A DNA stretch of 64,000 bases from Lepisosteus oculatus (taxonomy: Eukaryota > Chordata > Actinopteri > Semionotiformes > Lepisosteidae). The notes under the pieces were generated by a model. That model was not told the DNA's origin. It was given only the letters and a program-made list of their open reading frames with translations, and ran no database searches. The stretch is from assembly GCF_040954835.1 (NCBI RefSeq), contig NC_090696.1:73717722-73781721 (forward strand), in the 5' to 3' direction. The position numbers and the translations under genes are program-made. Shown here piece by piece: positions 1 through 13,300 of the stretch; position 1 is the stretch's first letter, and each line of letters starts with the position of its first letter.

Positions 1-2956
1 ATTGCCTTTATTGTACTTGTATCAACCAATGTTACTTCTATTTCCATAATTACTTCCACTGCCCCTAGTAGTAATTACAGTAGTTGTAGTCAAAGCAATA
101 GTAGAAGTATGCTATTGGAATATTGTTTTCTTATGTACAAGTCGTGCTAGGATAATTGGGTACTGTTCTTAAAAAACGATCCAGATGATCAAGCTTTAGA
201 CAGACGGAGGACCCTACTGCGTGTTCTGAGAACCTGATGTGTCCAATGAGAGTTGAGACAGACAAAATCCTCTGTGGGTTTCTTTCACTTTCAGTCGCGA
301 TTATCCTCTTTGTGCACACTGGCACGTAGGCTAGTAGGGAGTACAGTCACACTAAGGTTCTGTATCCTGTATGTATTCTTTTCAGCTGTTTGGTGATATA
401 GTGATCCATGTCCCCCAAAAATTAAACAACACATCTATTAATCCTGGGGTTGAAAGAAGACATACAGTAGGTAAGGGGTGAAGATTGTGTTTTTTCAAAT
501 TAATTTTGCTTTACTAGTGTGCATAAATGTATGTGTCAATCAACCTAGTAATGTCTTGTAATTCTCTGGGATTTCTAGTTTCAGCAATATTGTATCATAT
601 CAAAAATGAAATTTGTTAAATTAATACTATTTTTTTCCTGTCACACATTTAGCTTCTGTTCTGATTAATTGTTCATATAACATATAACAATAAATATTCA
701 TTTTCTGACTGCATTATATTTAAAAGGAAAACTAAATATTTGAAAGGGTACAATTGTTAAAAATAAACTCTACTGTATTTTTTAAAGGGAGTTGTTAGGT
801 GTTCACCAAATTAGCAGTCATTAAATACCTTTCATTGTATACTGTTCCGTACTGTATTTGAAAGTGTTAGACTTTGAGTAAACCATCTCAGTAATCATAT
901 ATACTGCAAATTGTTTTTATTTTTTAGCGTTCATACTGCTTTGAAACAGATAGCAGAGGATATAATTAATGTTTTAAATAATTTTGAATATCATTTTGAA
1001 GATCATGTAGCATTTAAAGTAAATTAAATCATCTTTTCACAAGCCATAAATTATGAGTTAGTCATGTGCCATCAGTAGCTTCTTTCCATGGATGTCTTTA
1101 TTTCTTTTATGGTGCAAGCAGGTACTGTTATACAAATTAAAATTCTGAACAATTTATTAAAAATTACTTTATTGTAAATGATGTTGATTTAAAAGATATA
1201 TATGTATACATTGTTTCTGGTTTTCAGTGTTGTCTTCCACAAAATTTGGATTTAAAAAGTTCATACAATGAAGCTCAATTTACCTTATAATGGCTTTATT
1301 TTTCTCATATAGTATACCCAGAACAATTGCAAAAGTGTGTCATTCAAATAATGATAAATAATAACTAAAAACATTTTCATGTTTTAAAGACAGTACCGAG
1401 CACTTAATGGTCTTGTCTTCTAATGTGGTTACAGCCTGCGTTGAAAATGGCTTTGTATATGTCCTTCGTGTGGTGGAAAACACTATCTACAGTACTCTTA
1501 TTTTTCTTTGAAAAAGGTATAAGGCCTCCATTCAGGTAATAATTATGGTTATATCCAAGTATTTGCTGTTATGAAGGACAGAAGCATTTTTTCCTCTGTG
1601 TATAAGTGGAAAGTCTGCAGCAGCCTTTATACTGTGTATGCAACAGCTCATCCTTTCCAGGCCCAATTAAAATACCAATCTCAAGGTTCACTCCCTTGAA
1701 GCACCCTCTCTAGTATTTTTGCTTCTGTAAACATGGTTTTACATCAGGTTACCAAAGGGTAATAAGTACTGCATTGTGGAGCCTGTGAACCGGTAATTAA
1801 AAGCTACCCATTTTGTTGGAATTAATGGTGGCTTTCATAGGAGGGATATTATCTGAGGGGTGCTCAGAGACAGAAGGAGAGATGAATATTACATTATTGC
1901 AAAAATAAAAATAAAAATCCATTGATGGTTTCACATCTTTTCTCGTGATGTGGAGAGTGTCCTTTGCTGTTTCAAAAACTCCCTCCTGTGATTGTATGCT
2001 CAAATTGTAATTTTTCTTTTTTCCTTGATATTACATAAAAGAATAAACAATATACATAAGTGTATCTCAGTAATAATTGTGACAAGTAATTGTATCTTAA
2101 TTGTCAAAATGAGTAAGGAACTCCTGTTAATACTAAACTAAATCTTTTTTTTTTGAATCGATCAATTCTGCAATGTAAATTCCAGGTCAGTGGTGGCTTC
2201 AGACTGGGTAGAACAAGAAAACTGCAATTGTGTTGGGTGTAAAATTGGCAAATGGCAGATCAGTCAGGTTTGTTTTTTCATGTGGGCCTTAATGTAGGTA
2301 TTTGAGACACATTGGTTATTGAGCTTATGGTACATACTGTATAGCATGACACTTGCTATAACCTAGTGAGTTACAGTAGGAATGTCCAATCTTGGTCCTG
2401 GAGGTCAGGAGTGTTGGCAATGTGTCAAGCAACATACAGTATTATACAGTTTGTCACCCTTCTTTTGCTTTTGTAGTAATGTCCAGTCTCAGACAAATTT
2501 TTTACTTGGGTCATATTTAAAGATTTTATTGTGTTTTCAATAAATGCACAGATTTTTTTTTCCTGACCCATACCCACCCAGTTTAGAACTGCTCACCACT
2601 AGTACCACCCTACTGCATGAAGATAATAAGACATAGTACAGTACATGCACCACACTCCCACCTGTTTTTAACAGAAATCTGGTTTTACGGAATTAGTGGA
2701 GGGACATACAGTATGTCACTGTCGTCATTGCAAGGTCATAGAGTATGTGCCCATCAGTTTCCATAAGGCCCTGTTATGTGGCAAGAAAGCTTCTTGTCCA
2801 CCCCAGGTCTGAACCTACTGCACTGCCTCTTACCCAAGCCTAAACTGAGATACCATCAAGCACCCTTGATGATTAAACCATGCGGGAGCCCTGTATTTTT
2901 TTTTCTACCAAGTCAGCTGAAGGGCGCATGGCGATTCTCTTGGCTTAAAGCCCATC

Positions 2957-3142
2957 CCCAGAAAAATTCCCCCTGATGATAGTTCATTTCCTATGACAGT
3001 TCTCTTTGACAACAATGCCTTGACATGGCAGTTCTCCCAGTCATCCCAGTGGCATTTCTCCCTGGCAGCAGTTCATCCCTAGGACACTTCATCCCTGAAA
3101 ACAGCTCATTCCCCATGACAGTTCTCCCCAACAACAGCACAC
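2957..3142. repeat. Degenerate ~17-bp minisatellite
   Basis: About ten imperfect units resembling CCCTGACAACAGTTCTC follow one another, for example CCATGACAGTTCTCC, CCTGGCAGCAGTTCAT, CCCTGAAAACAGCTCAT and CCCCAACAACAGCACA. Unit length drifts between about 15 and 24 bp. The frame is open across it (3025-3267) only because the unit lacks stops; I do not read it as coding. Confidence 0.6.
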
Positions 3143-3626
3143 CCCTATGTGAATTGTCTTTGACAACAATTAAACTTCATGTTACTTATTTCCAGGGAAA
3201 TGCATTTGCTTTGCTCACATACTGTACTGTATATCACAGCTGTTTGATAGATTTCTTTTTTTTTTAAACTGTGACATACTAATTTTGTAGTTCAAGCAAT
3301 TACTCTTCAGTAGGAGAGGTACAATAATCCTTTATTAGGGGTGATCTCCAGTGTCCGGTAAGAAACAATGAGAAAGTATTTTACTAAATATACTGCGTGT
3401 GGAAAGGAATTTCTTGCTTTGTGAATGTATAAAGCAAATAAAAGCTGACTGGTTATTTAGTAATAATTAGTATGCTTTCACATTCTCTAAAACCTGTTTA
3501 AAATGCAGGATAGGATGGTTTTCACAGTTAAATCAAGTCGTACAGCCCCTAAGAAACGCGGGGGATCAGTAATGAAGCCCAGCACTCTTTCCCACAATGC
3601 CAAAGACAAGAAAGCCAAAAAAAAAA

Positions 3627-3675
3627 GCTACAACTGCAGACCCCACTCCAAGGGCTACAACTGCAGACCCCACTC
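3627..3675. repeat. 22-bp direct duplication, 27-bp period
   Basis: The 22-base segment at 3627-3648 recurs without change at 3654-3675, directly after a run of ten A residues. One frame reads it as a nine-residue repeat (ATTADPTPR, then ATTADPT) inside a short Lys/Pro/Ala-rich open frame beginning with MPKTRKPKKK. I do not recognise that peptide. Confidence 0.75.
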
Positions 3676-6600
3676 TTTTCTCTGCAGACGAACTAGGAGA
3701 CTGCCTCAGCTTATTGAGGCATAGGTCCCTTTGCAGACAAACAAAAACCTTGAAAACCTTAAAAATAAAAACCTTAAGCTGTTGAAGTTAAGTATATCCC
3801 CTGTCTCCTACCCTAACTTTCTCCAAGGAAAGTGATTGGATGGATATTCCCCAGGCCAAGAAAGAGTACAGCTGAAACAATCTTGAAGAGTCCAATCTAA
3901 TTTTTTGCATTCTCATTTTGCCTGAAGGTGTCAAGGGAGGTGGTTCTATGGTTATAGAACAGAATAGATCCAAATGGTTACCTGTGCTGGCCCTCACCTG
4001 GTTCGTTGAATTTATAATAGTACTGTATATAAGATTTCTGATGCCTACATGGCATAGAGGGACAGGCCCCATACCTTCCTCTTTAAACTTGTTCTCTGAC
4101 CATCAGCTCATCCTTCATGTGACCAGAAAACAACCACCTTAACATGACAAAGCTTCACTGCTGTATTGCACAGATTATTCATTCCTACTGTACAACATAG
4201 TGTATGAATGTGTTCTACCCCACCACCTTTTAGTATGGAGTTTCCTTTTTACCTGACCAAAATAATGATCATCAAGAGAAATAGGTTTGTTCAATGTAGC
4301 AGATAGGTGGAGAGCACTGTCTTTATAATTAAAAAGAAAAAATATATACTGTACAGTACATATGTCTGCTTCTTTTTCTCCTGCTTATTACTGATATGAT
4401 TTGTGTTAGTACATGGCAGTCTCCCAGGGATCGGACTGTTGTTGTTGTGTTTTTTCATGATGTTTTGCAATGTTAAATCCCCAAACATGCACATTTGAAT
4501 TTATCTATGAAAAATGAAGATGCTCAGATACTTTAAACATACAAACATTGAAATTGCTTTTGTTTGAATGTTAGGAAACATATCTAAAGTACTGTATACA
4601 GTATTTAATTTTCACAGAAATCAAAAGAAACAGTATACTGTTTCTTGAGCACTGGAATAAAACAAAGGGAAGATAATTATTAATATATTTTATTATTATA
4701 CTGTATGCAATAATTTACAACACATATTAACTATATATTTTTAACTATATAGTGTTAAGGTGTCTTTGATAACAGTCTACTCGTACGAAGTGTTGGATGA
4801 ATAGTTAGAAGCTAAAAGATTTTTTTTAAATGATATAACATCTTTTTTATACAGTCTGAATATGGAGATTTTTTGACAATCTGGTTGAAAACTCCTTAGA
4901 GGATGCAGATTTCCTCTTGAGTATTCTTTGATTTGTTAACTTTATGTAATTACAGTAAAAAAGCATCAGAGCTGTGAAGTGCAAAATGAATGTTTAAAGA
5001 TTAAATTAGATTCTCTTAAATGTTTAAAATTCATATTTTTAAAATGCTGTGAATTAATTTGAGCAACTTCCTGATTTGAAATGAGAATTCTCCCCATTAA
5101 AGATAATTAAATTATCTATAATACTTAAATCCATTATTAAATGTTTATGTTGAAATTAAACTGTGATTCAAACATTGTCTTTTGTTAACTAAACTGAATT
5201 GATCATAATTTACAGTATGTTGGTACCATAGACCCTTAGAATGCCTGGAGTATGGAATCCTAGCTCTATAAATATCTTCACCCTCTGCCTCAAAATACTC
5301 CAAAAACATTTCTACAACATTTAAATACATACTGTATAATGCTTGACAGTCGACAAGTAACAGTTCTTTAAACATAAAATATATATCATATTAACTTTAT
5401 TTATACTATGTTAAAAACATGTTAAAAACATGATATACTATGTTTTATTAGAGGGTGCTGTACAGCTTTTTCTTTAAATCTGAATATACTGTAAAAGGCA
5501 ATGCTACAGTATTTTTCAGTTAGAAACCACACACATTGGATACTGGGATGGAATTGTAAAAGAATTGTAACTTCCAGGAGAGAAAGTAAGATCTGGACAC
5601 TCTGGTTTGAATTTAAGTGAATTTAACAGCCTCTTCTTTTTAACATGCTGGACTGCTTAATTTGTTACTGCAGTAGCACTAAGACCAAAACAAAATGAGT
5701 ATTTAACTTTTGCTGAGGCGTTAAAGGGCAATATTGAGGTAGTATTAAGCCTGAGGTGGCTAATGTCATTTTACAAGAATTCCATTCAAACTTTCATTAA
5801 TTCCAAACATAGGACACACCCAGCCAAAACCAAAGGGTTGTAGACAGGTATTTAAGAATCTTTGGAGCTACAACTCCTGGTTTGCATAAGATAAATGAGG
5901 ATCTACACTCTTTTCAAATATCCACCTACTGTATCAGAGACATAGAACTTTTTAGACACTGTGCCCTACAATGCCCTACAGTTCCACAATGCCCTACAGG
6001 AGAGTCAACACCAACTGGGAGAGCATTGCCTCTCTCACTGACATCACTGAAATGCTACTATGATGCTACTTGAAGAAACGGTTGGTTAATTATATTATAT
6101 GACTTAGCTTTGAATCTGCTTACAGTAGGTCTGCACGGAGATCACGCTTGTGCTGTTCAATGTGCATAATCCTTATGTGCAATCATCCTGCAAAATCTTG
6201 GGGAATTATAGATTTTTTTAAACAAATGCCAGTGTACATGATATTTCTTAAATCAAAACATCAAAAACATTGTAAGAAAACATCAGAGTGAAATACAGTA
6301 CATCTTTCTTTTCAAAATCTGTTGTTACTGTGTTTTTGTTTAGTACAATATTGAATGGAAGGACATTTGCTTTGATCTGATATTGCACTCTGCACACGCT
6401 TTCAAAGAATGTTTCTGACTGAGCCAGTGACCCTCGAGTTTATCTGGCACTTATACATCACGGTATACAGTCTTCATTGCCTAGGAAACAGTGCAGTGAG
6501 AGGCCTTTCCTGCATTGTTAATTTTCAGCACAGGGAGGCATTTCCACTACAAGGTTGAAGTAATGTACCTCATATAGTCACCCAATTAACAGTACCATCA

Positions 6601-6945
6601 TATCACAGGATACTGCATCTGCTCCTATCATCCACTGTAGGTTTCTAAAAGTAGATCCTAATGCTTTATTGGCATGCGTGACACAAATCTAGCGCTATTT
6701 GTCTAATAACATGTCATTTATGTTATTTTTGCCTTTGTCTTTTGCCTTTGTCGTGTTCTCTTTAACCTGATCAAAACATGTTCATCTGGAAATTATAATG
6801 CAGCGTGTTCTTCTAATAGTAGTCAGCAATCTTATAATAAGAGCTCGTAGACAATAAGTGTGTTTACCGGTATTACATTATGACTGTTATTACTATCATT
6901 TAGCTCCCGGTGTTCTATCTATGGGCACAGGAAGCTGCAGCTGCA

Positions 6946-7010
6946 GTCACATGACCCTCTTAAGCAGAGAGGGAGACTAGTCCTGTTCTGATGCAGAATA
7001 TATTATAAAC
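6946..7010 (+). promoter_or_regulatory. WDR17: Candidate WDR17 promoter elements
   Basis: GTCACATGAC at 6946-6955 is a palindromic E-box of the USF/TFE type, directly after a CAGCTGCAG run. About 45 bp downstream, a TATTATAAA-like stretch (7001-7009) could act as a TATA element. The first coding exon ends at 7345, so transcription starting near 7030-7040 would give a 5' leader of about 250 nt. The placement is inference from motif and distance only. Confidence 0.3.
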
Positions 7011-7294
7011 TGAGACAGAAAGAGGGGAAAAGGAACAAAAACACCTTTAAGGAGTTATCAAGGCAAGAATAAAGGGGATCGTTTATATAAAGGGACCTGC
7101 AGTTGCCAGGCTACTGTCTAAGTTGCTCTGGTGCACTTGCCTTCTGCTTGTATCATACAGTAAGCCTGTATCAGTCAATGAACAGACTACTGTAGGTCTG
7201 CCTGTTCATTGTTCATGTTCAAGGGGTAGAAATTAAAATACGTTTCTGCAGAAGACTGCTGTTATTGACTTACAGAAACCTCAAAGACAATAAC

Positions 7295-7345
7295 ATGGAA
7301 ATGGAAATTCTCAAATGGTTTACAAAAAACGATGCTGATGTTAAG
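7295..7345 (+). CDS. WDR17: WDR17 coding exon 1 (alternative N-terminus)
   Basis: Encodes MEMEILKWFTKNDADVK, then donor GTAGGC. It joins in phase to exon 2, whose first six bases (Ile-Lys) lie ahead of the Met that starts the shorter form. A longer human isoform, as I recall, has an N-terminal extension with a similar WFEQDDWYEG stretch (compare KWFTKNDADV here). The ATG at 7295 is the first in-frame Met; no acceptor is evident just upstream, which suits a first exon. Confidence 0.6.
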
Positions 7346-10300
7346 GTAGGCACTCTCATTGTTATGTTTAAACAATATGCAGCCTTTCAGTTCATGCTCT
7401 GTAAAATATACCATGGAAAAGGGAGGTATGGTTTGTCTGTTTATTTTCATTCCTATAGCTTTTGTACCACAGGGCATAATTCTGTCTGGGTAGAAAAGGC
7501 TTTTGGGTTCACCAAAATTTTTTGATTACGTTATAATTATAATAATGTGGACCTACAAAGAGTCGGCTGTTCAGATTGGATTTTAAAACTCTAAAATGTA
7601 AATCTCAGTTTTAAAGAATATCTGTTTTATTGTATAAGATACACTGCATACCTTTGAAAAGTATGTCATTTTAGTGACACATTTTAAATCTACTTTTATT
7701 TCATGTATACTGTACATACTTTGTGTTTCTGTAATCAAATTTAATTTTCAGGTCCACAGTAATAATCTTTGTTTTTTATGATTACACTAATCCTAATATT
7801 AGCATACTGCACTTTTGGATGTCATTTTTGACTTTTAATGACTTCTGCTAAAACAAACATTGTAGAGCGGTATTAATAATGCATAACATTTCTTTGAGGT
7901 AAATACTTAACTTATTTAATACTTTTTTTTCATTTTAACTTTATACAGAAGACAGAATTTAAAACAGAACAATTATTAAATAACCAAACTTTTAAATTTG
8001 ACTGAGCATTGTGCATAATGATGTTAAAAAGAGAAAAACAGATACCAGAACCAGATTCCAGGGCTGCTTCATACCATTGGATCAAAATCATAACCAAATC
8101 CTTCTTGTAATGAGCAGGATTACTGTGGCTACAACAGTATCATCCGTAGGATAAAACTAACCCTGTCTCACGATATTCTAAACCCATTCTCTATCACATT
8201 CTCTGTTAGTAGTCACTTGAGAGAAATAATTGTTATAACCAAGTGACCAGGTGAACTGGAAATACAGAAATACAATTCCAAGACCAAGACAGTAATGTCA
8301 AAACTGTTAGTTTTACTCCACAGCCAAGTAATTTCTTTAGATTAGTATGAATAATAAGTCAAATGTAAAATATATTTTATTTGTGGGAAATTATATGCAT
8401 AAAGTACATTTGATTGAATACTTTGTGTTCGATTCACTGATTTCCAGTGATCGTAAGTACTGGGGCATATTTACCTTAAATGTCATTGTTTAAAATTCAG
8501 TATCTTGTTGCACATCCCTTTGAGGCCATAGCTGCATAAGGGCCTGTGATCCATTGAGCTCACCACATTCTTTGTATCATTCAAGAGGCTTTACTGCAGC
8601 AACTTTGAATTATTGCCTATTCTTGGGGTTTTCTGTCTTCAGATTTAATTCAGCGTGTAAAACGCATCCTGAGTTGAATTTAAATAAAGAAGCTGACTTG
8701 ACTAGTCTAACACATACTCCTTTTACTCTTGACAAACTCTTCAGAGTAATATAATGTGTAATGTAATGAATAATATTCCGAGCTCATTCTGCTGCTGCCG
8801 TAAATAGTTACATAATCAGTAAAGAGAAATGAGCCGGTTCCACAGGTGGCCATGCATGCCCAGGCTTCAGCATTTGTTCGGAAGAGTACTGGAAGAATGT
8901 TTCATGGACAGATGAGACCAAGGTGAACTAAAGTGATAAAAGATTAATGTGTGGAGAAAGGAAGGACCTGCAGATGTTCCAAAGGGCAAGTCTGAAGCCT
9001 GGCCTTACCAGTTAATATTACTGTATGACGTCATTTGTAGAGGAGTAGGAGGTGGTTAGAAAGTCTTGTCTTGGAGAAGATGTGAAGACACAGAAGGCTG
9101 GTTTAGTGAGAGAAGAAGGCACGGAGCCCAGGGAGGAGAAGAAGGCATGATGAAGGGATCTAGAAGAAGATTTAGTGTGAGGCATAGGTCGCAGAAGACA
9201 TTGATTGAAAGAAGTTTGCTTAGTAGCTGCGTCAGCACATGTAGGCTGCAGAAGGACAGGTAATGGTTCAATCCATGCTGAAAGGTAAAGATGAGTGCAA
9301 TTTATATTTCTTTTGTTCACTGAATGAGGATTTTCTATTGTTTTCTTCATTGAAAGCCACTCTCTGTTTCTCATCAGGTCAGCCATCTTGAAAACCACTT
9401 CCCCCATTTTAAGAAACTGAAGATGGAACTGGGCTGATTTAAGGGCACCATGCATTATTAATTCCATCCCACATGCCAAGCTTATTACAAAAACAAAAAC
9501 AAAATAGAGTAAATATTGCATCTCTGTTTTATAACAAATATTTATGCAATATTTCACGAAAATGTACAGTAATTCTTAAAGTGTAGGATGCAACTAACAA
9601 AAGAAGTCAGTACATTTAAAGGCCTGTGATAATGCATCATTATTTTTCATGTTAATTAAAACATACAGCATATCAATTCACTGAAAAACCAAAACAGTTT
9701 CTAGGTAGCATTATGTATTGTACCAGTCTTCCAGTGAAGTGAAACGTTCTGAAGAATTATTCTTATGTGCATGTTAACAAATAAGAACAGGAATACCACT
9801 AAGAAAAGAAAATTCTAAAATGGATATTGAAGATCTCTGTTTCCATGTGCTTTGAAACATTATTGATTAAACATGTCGTGCGAGTGCTCTGACCTGTCTC
9901 TTTCCCATCAGCATGACAGCAGGGATGGTAGTTTTTAAATAGGGAATCTTTCATGATAAAGGATAAAGGGTAATGATTATTGTATAAAGCAACTCAATCT
10001 TTTCACAAGATTAAAAAGAATGTAAAAGATTTATTTTTTAAAAAATCAGGTTAAATCTTTAAACAATCACCGAAGTGTAGAATTTACCAACATTCATAAG
10101 TACTGTATTATGAAGTATTACAGGTATTAATTGTCTGAATATTCTATAATAGTATACAAGAACACAGGGGGGTTATAGAATACTGTATATAATCTATTTA
10201 GGGTTGGAGGTATTGTACAGGATTTATTTCAGACTGAAAAAAATAGCATTTCCCTATTTGTTCACAGATAAAAATGTCCCAAGTGAAACAAGTAGGCCTT

Positions 10301-13300
10301 CTGGCTGCTGGATGTCAACCGTGGAACAAAGATGTCTGCGCAGCTAGTGGAGATAGGTTTGCATACTGTGCAACACTTGCAATATATGTCTATCAGGTAA
10401 TTCAGGCCACGGAGAGTGTAAAAGAAAGATGTACAGTACAATGGTTTACCGGAATTAACAGGTTAAAGCCTGTTATCTTCACTGATATGGTCACTGTTCA
10501 CCTAAATATTCACCAGGACGCATTTGATCTATTCGGTTTGTTTTTTAATCTCCTGTTCATTGTTTCAGTGTTTTATCTTATAAAGAGCAAATTTGCAACA
10601 CATACTGTACAATGTACAGTATGGTATGAAGAAAATATGAAAATGAATTTTCAGATATTTTTCATGAGTCCTGCTGACATCCCCTGAACATTTTTTGAAG
10701 GTGTTTTGGAGGGATTTTAGGAAGTGTTCTGTGAAATGGAATTCTTTGTATGCAGTTACTGTACAGTATCTTTGTAAAAGTAAATGTTTTATGTTAGTGT
10801 GAGGTAACTAATATAATGCAGTTAATTCTACATAAAATATTCCTAAAAGGCTTCCCACCAACACAATTAGAGAATTCAGCTTAATTTTACGTTTGTATTC
10901 AGTTTAATATGACGTCAAGATACGTTTTTTTAAATAGATGGACTTATTTTCCGAATGATTTCCCTTAAAAACACTGATGAGGAACTGTAAAAATATTTTC
11001 ACGAACATTTGTCTACCTTTGTGACGAGGAGTCTTCTTTTGCCTGCAGCTGGATCGCAGATACAATGAGTTCAAACTTCGAGCAATCATGTCTGAGCACA
11101 AGAAGACTATTACTGCCATATCGTGGTGCCCACACAACCCTGACGTGTTTACAAGTGCCAGTGCTGACAGCTTGCTGATTATTTGGAATGTAGCTGAGCA
11201 GAAGGTGGTGGCAAGACTAGACAACACAAAAGGTATCCTTCATCACTATAATATTGTTTTTTACACACTGGATAGCATGTTACCTTATTATTGCAATTTT
11301 CAAAATTGCTTGCATCATGTCCTCACAATTGGCTTTACTTCAGCGTGAGCAAATCTGACATTATAACTTCCATGTATCCGCAGGTATTCCTGCCTCTTTG
11401 AGCTGGTGCTGGAACTCGGGAGATGCTGTAGCCTTTGTCTCTCATCGGGGCCCCCTGTACATATGGACAATCTCGGGGCCAGACTGTGGGGTTGCTGTGC
11501 ACAAAGAAGCCCACAGCTTCCTCTCTGACATTTGTCTTTTCAGATGGCATCCCAAAAAGAAAGGAAAAGTGGTATTTGGACACACAGATGGGAGCCTTTC
11601 TATTTTTCAACCTGGTAAAACACTGTCAGTCTTTGATTTTTTACCAAAAGGCCATATACAGCATTATGTACTGTAACACTTCAATTACTGTATGTCTTAT
11701 AGAAGATAATTAGACTTTGTAATTGGTAACACAAAATACATTTTATTAAAGATTTTTTTCTCAGCTCTAGTCATTTCCTCTGATATCATATTATTATATA
11801 ATATATATCCTGTTAGTTATCAATTAAATAAACAAGGAGCTGGATATAAAATAGCAAAATTCAGAAATGGAAGGGTCCCAAACTCTAAACAAGCTTTCAA
11901 CAAAATAGGTTTGGAGATGATTTCCTCTCGTTTCTAATGTTCCTAGGCTCTTATTCTGAGTGGCCCTGCATTACAGTTTGTACATCATTAATGTTATATT
12001 GTATTCCAGCCTTTTGAGAACTGAAACATATATAAAAGGTAGGATTATGCTAATAATACAATTAAAGCGTCTAATGAGTTGTTAATAAGCAAACACAGTT
12101 TATTTCAGTTTCCTTCTAGTGATACTATACTTACTGTAGCTGTTATATCTGCAAATTAAATGGAAGGATAACGTATTTATCTTAATGCCCGCTCACGTGA
12201 TACAGTATGTGTTTCTGAAATCAGAAATTCTTCACCTGGAGAGACATACGGTAAAATCCATTTGCCGTGGTTTTGTTTTCTTTAAAAAAAGGTTCCAAAA
12301 GTCAAAAGCATGTTCTCAGACCTGAATCCTTGGAAGGTACCGATGAGGAGGATCCCGTCACAGCCCTTGAATGGGACCCTCTGTCTACAGACTACCTCCT
12401 TGTCGCTAACCTGCATAACGGAATCCGATTGGTCGACTCAGAATCTCTGTCATGCATAACAACTTTCAGTTTCCCAAGTGTTGCGGCATCAGTACAGTGC
12501 TTAGCATGGGTTCCCAGTGCTCCTGGCATGTTTATTACAGGAGGTAAGTGACACTTTCAGGGGCATATTGCAAATCACTTACAGTATAACAATTCTGCCA
12601 CTAAATATTTAAGGATACAATTTCTTTTTATTTAGGAATTTAATAGTTATTTACGTAACTAAGAATATTATCTCTATTTAACATTTAAAAATACTCTTAT
12701 TCATATAAAAATATTTTATGTTTTCCACTTAAAGGATTATGAGAAATTACAAAACAGTCAGAACAACATACTGTAAGAAGAAATACATAGCTATTTCAGG
12801 CCTGTGTTCGCCTTTCAGATTCCCAGGTTGGCGTATTGCGTGTCTGGAATGTGTCGAGAACAACGCCATTAGACAATTTCAAATTGAAAAAGACAGGCTT
12901 TCACGCGTTGCATGTATTGAACTCTCCGCCTGCCAAAAAAAGTAAGTAACATTAATTTATACATCATACATTTTTTTTTTACTTAAGTGTATGTGTATAT
13001 ACACAGTATACTGTATATGACTAGAGTATGTGTTTTATTACTGGAGTTTACAACAAATGGTGGGGTGGAGGACAGGAACTCAGTTCAACAAATCACCTGC
13101 TCCATTCGGCATGAGACTTTCCTTCTTGGTCTTGTTTGTTCAGTCACTCGTCACCACTATGCTCTTTATGTCCACACTTGCCGTAGCCCCTTAATTTGGG
13201 GTCCAGTCCACCATGTCCACATGGCCAGGCTGTGACCTCTCTAAGCCATCATAAGCCATACAAATCATCTACATAAAGAACGGAGTTCCGGATATGAAAA

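Larger units (their letters stand above)
1..6940. other. Intergenic region upstream of WDR17, no gene recognised
   Basis: AT-rich DNA with only short open frames, none carrying a motif I recognise. In human the gene on this side is GPM6A; I looked for its N-terminal exons on the minus strand and found none. The stretch holds a degenerate minisatellite (2957-3142), a 22-bp direct duplication near 3650, a threefold repeat of a CAATGCCCTACA-like unit near 5960-6000, and many TACTGTA/TACAGTA heptamers. Confidence 0.6.

Noticed and set aside
1..6940. GPM6A exons expected from human synteny
   Set aside because: I searched for its conserved N-terminal and tetraspan-like peptides on the minus strand and saw none; the gene probably lies outside the window.
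9018..9557. 179-codon minus-strand open frame
   Set aside because: Lies in WDR17 intron 1 over purine-rich and repeat-derived DNA, has no recognisable motif, and no splice or promoter context. Its length is explained by the GAAGAAGG composition.
11335..11610. 91-codon minus-strand open frame
   Set aside because: Antisense shadow of WDR17 exon 4.
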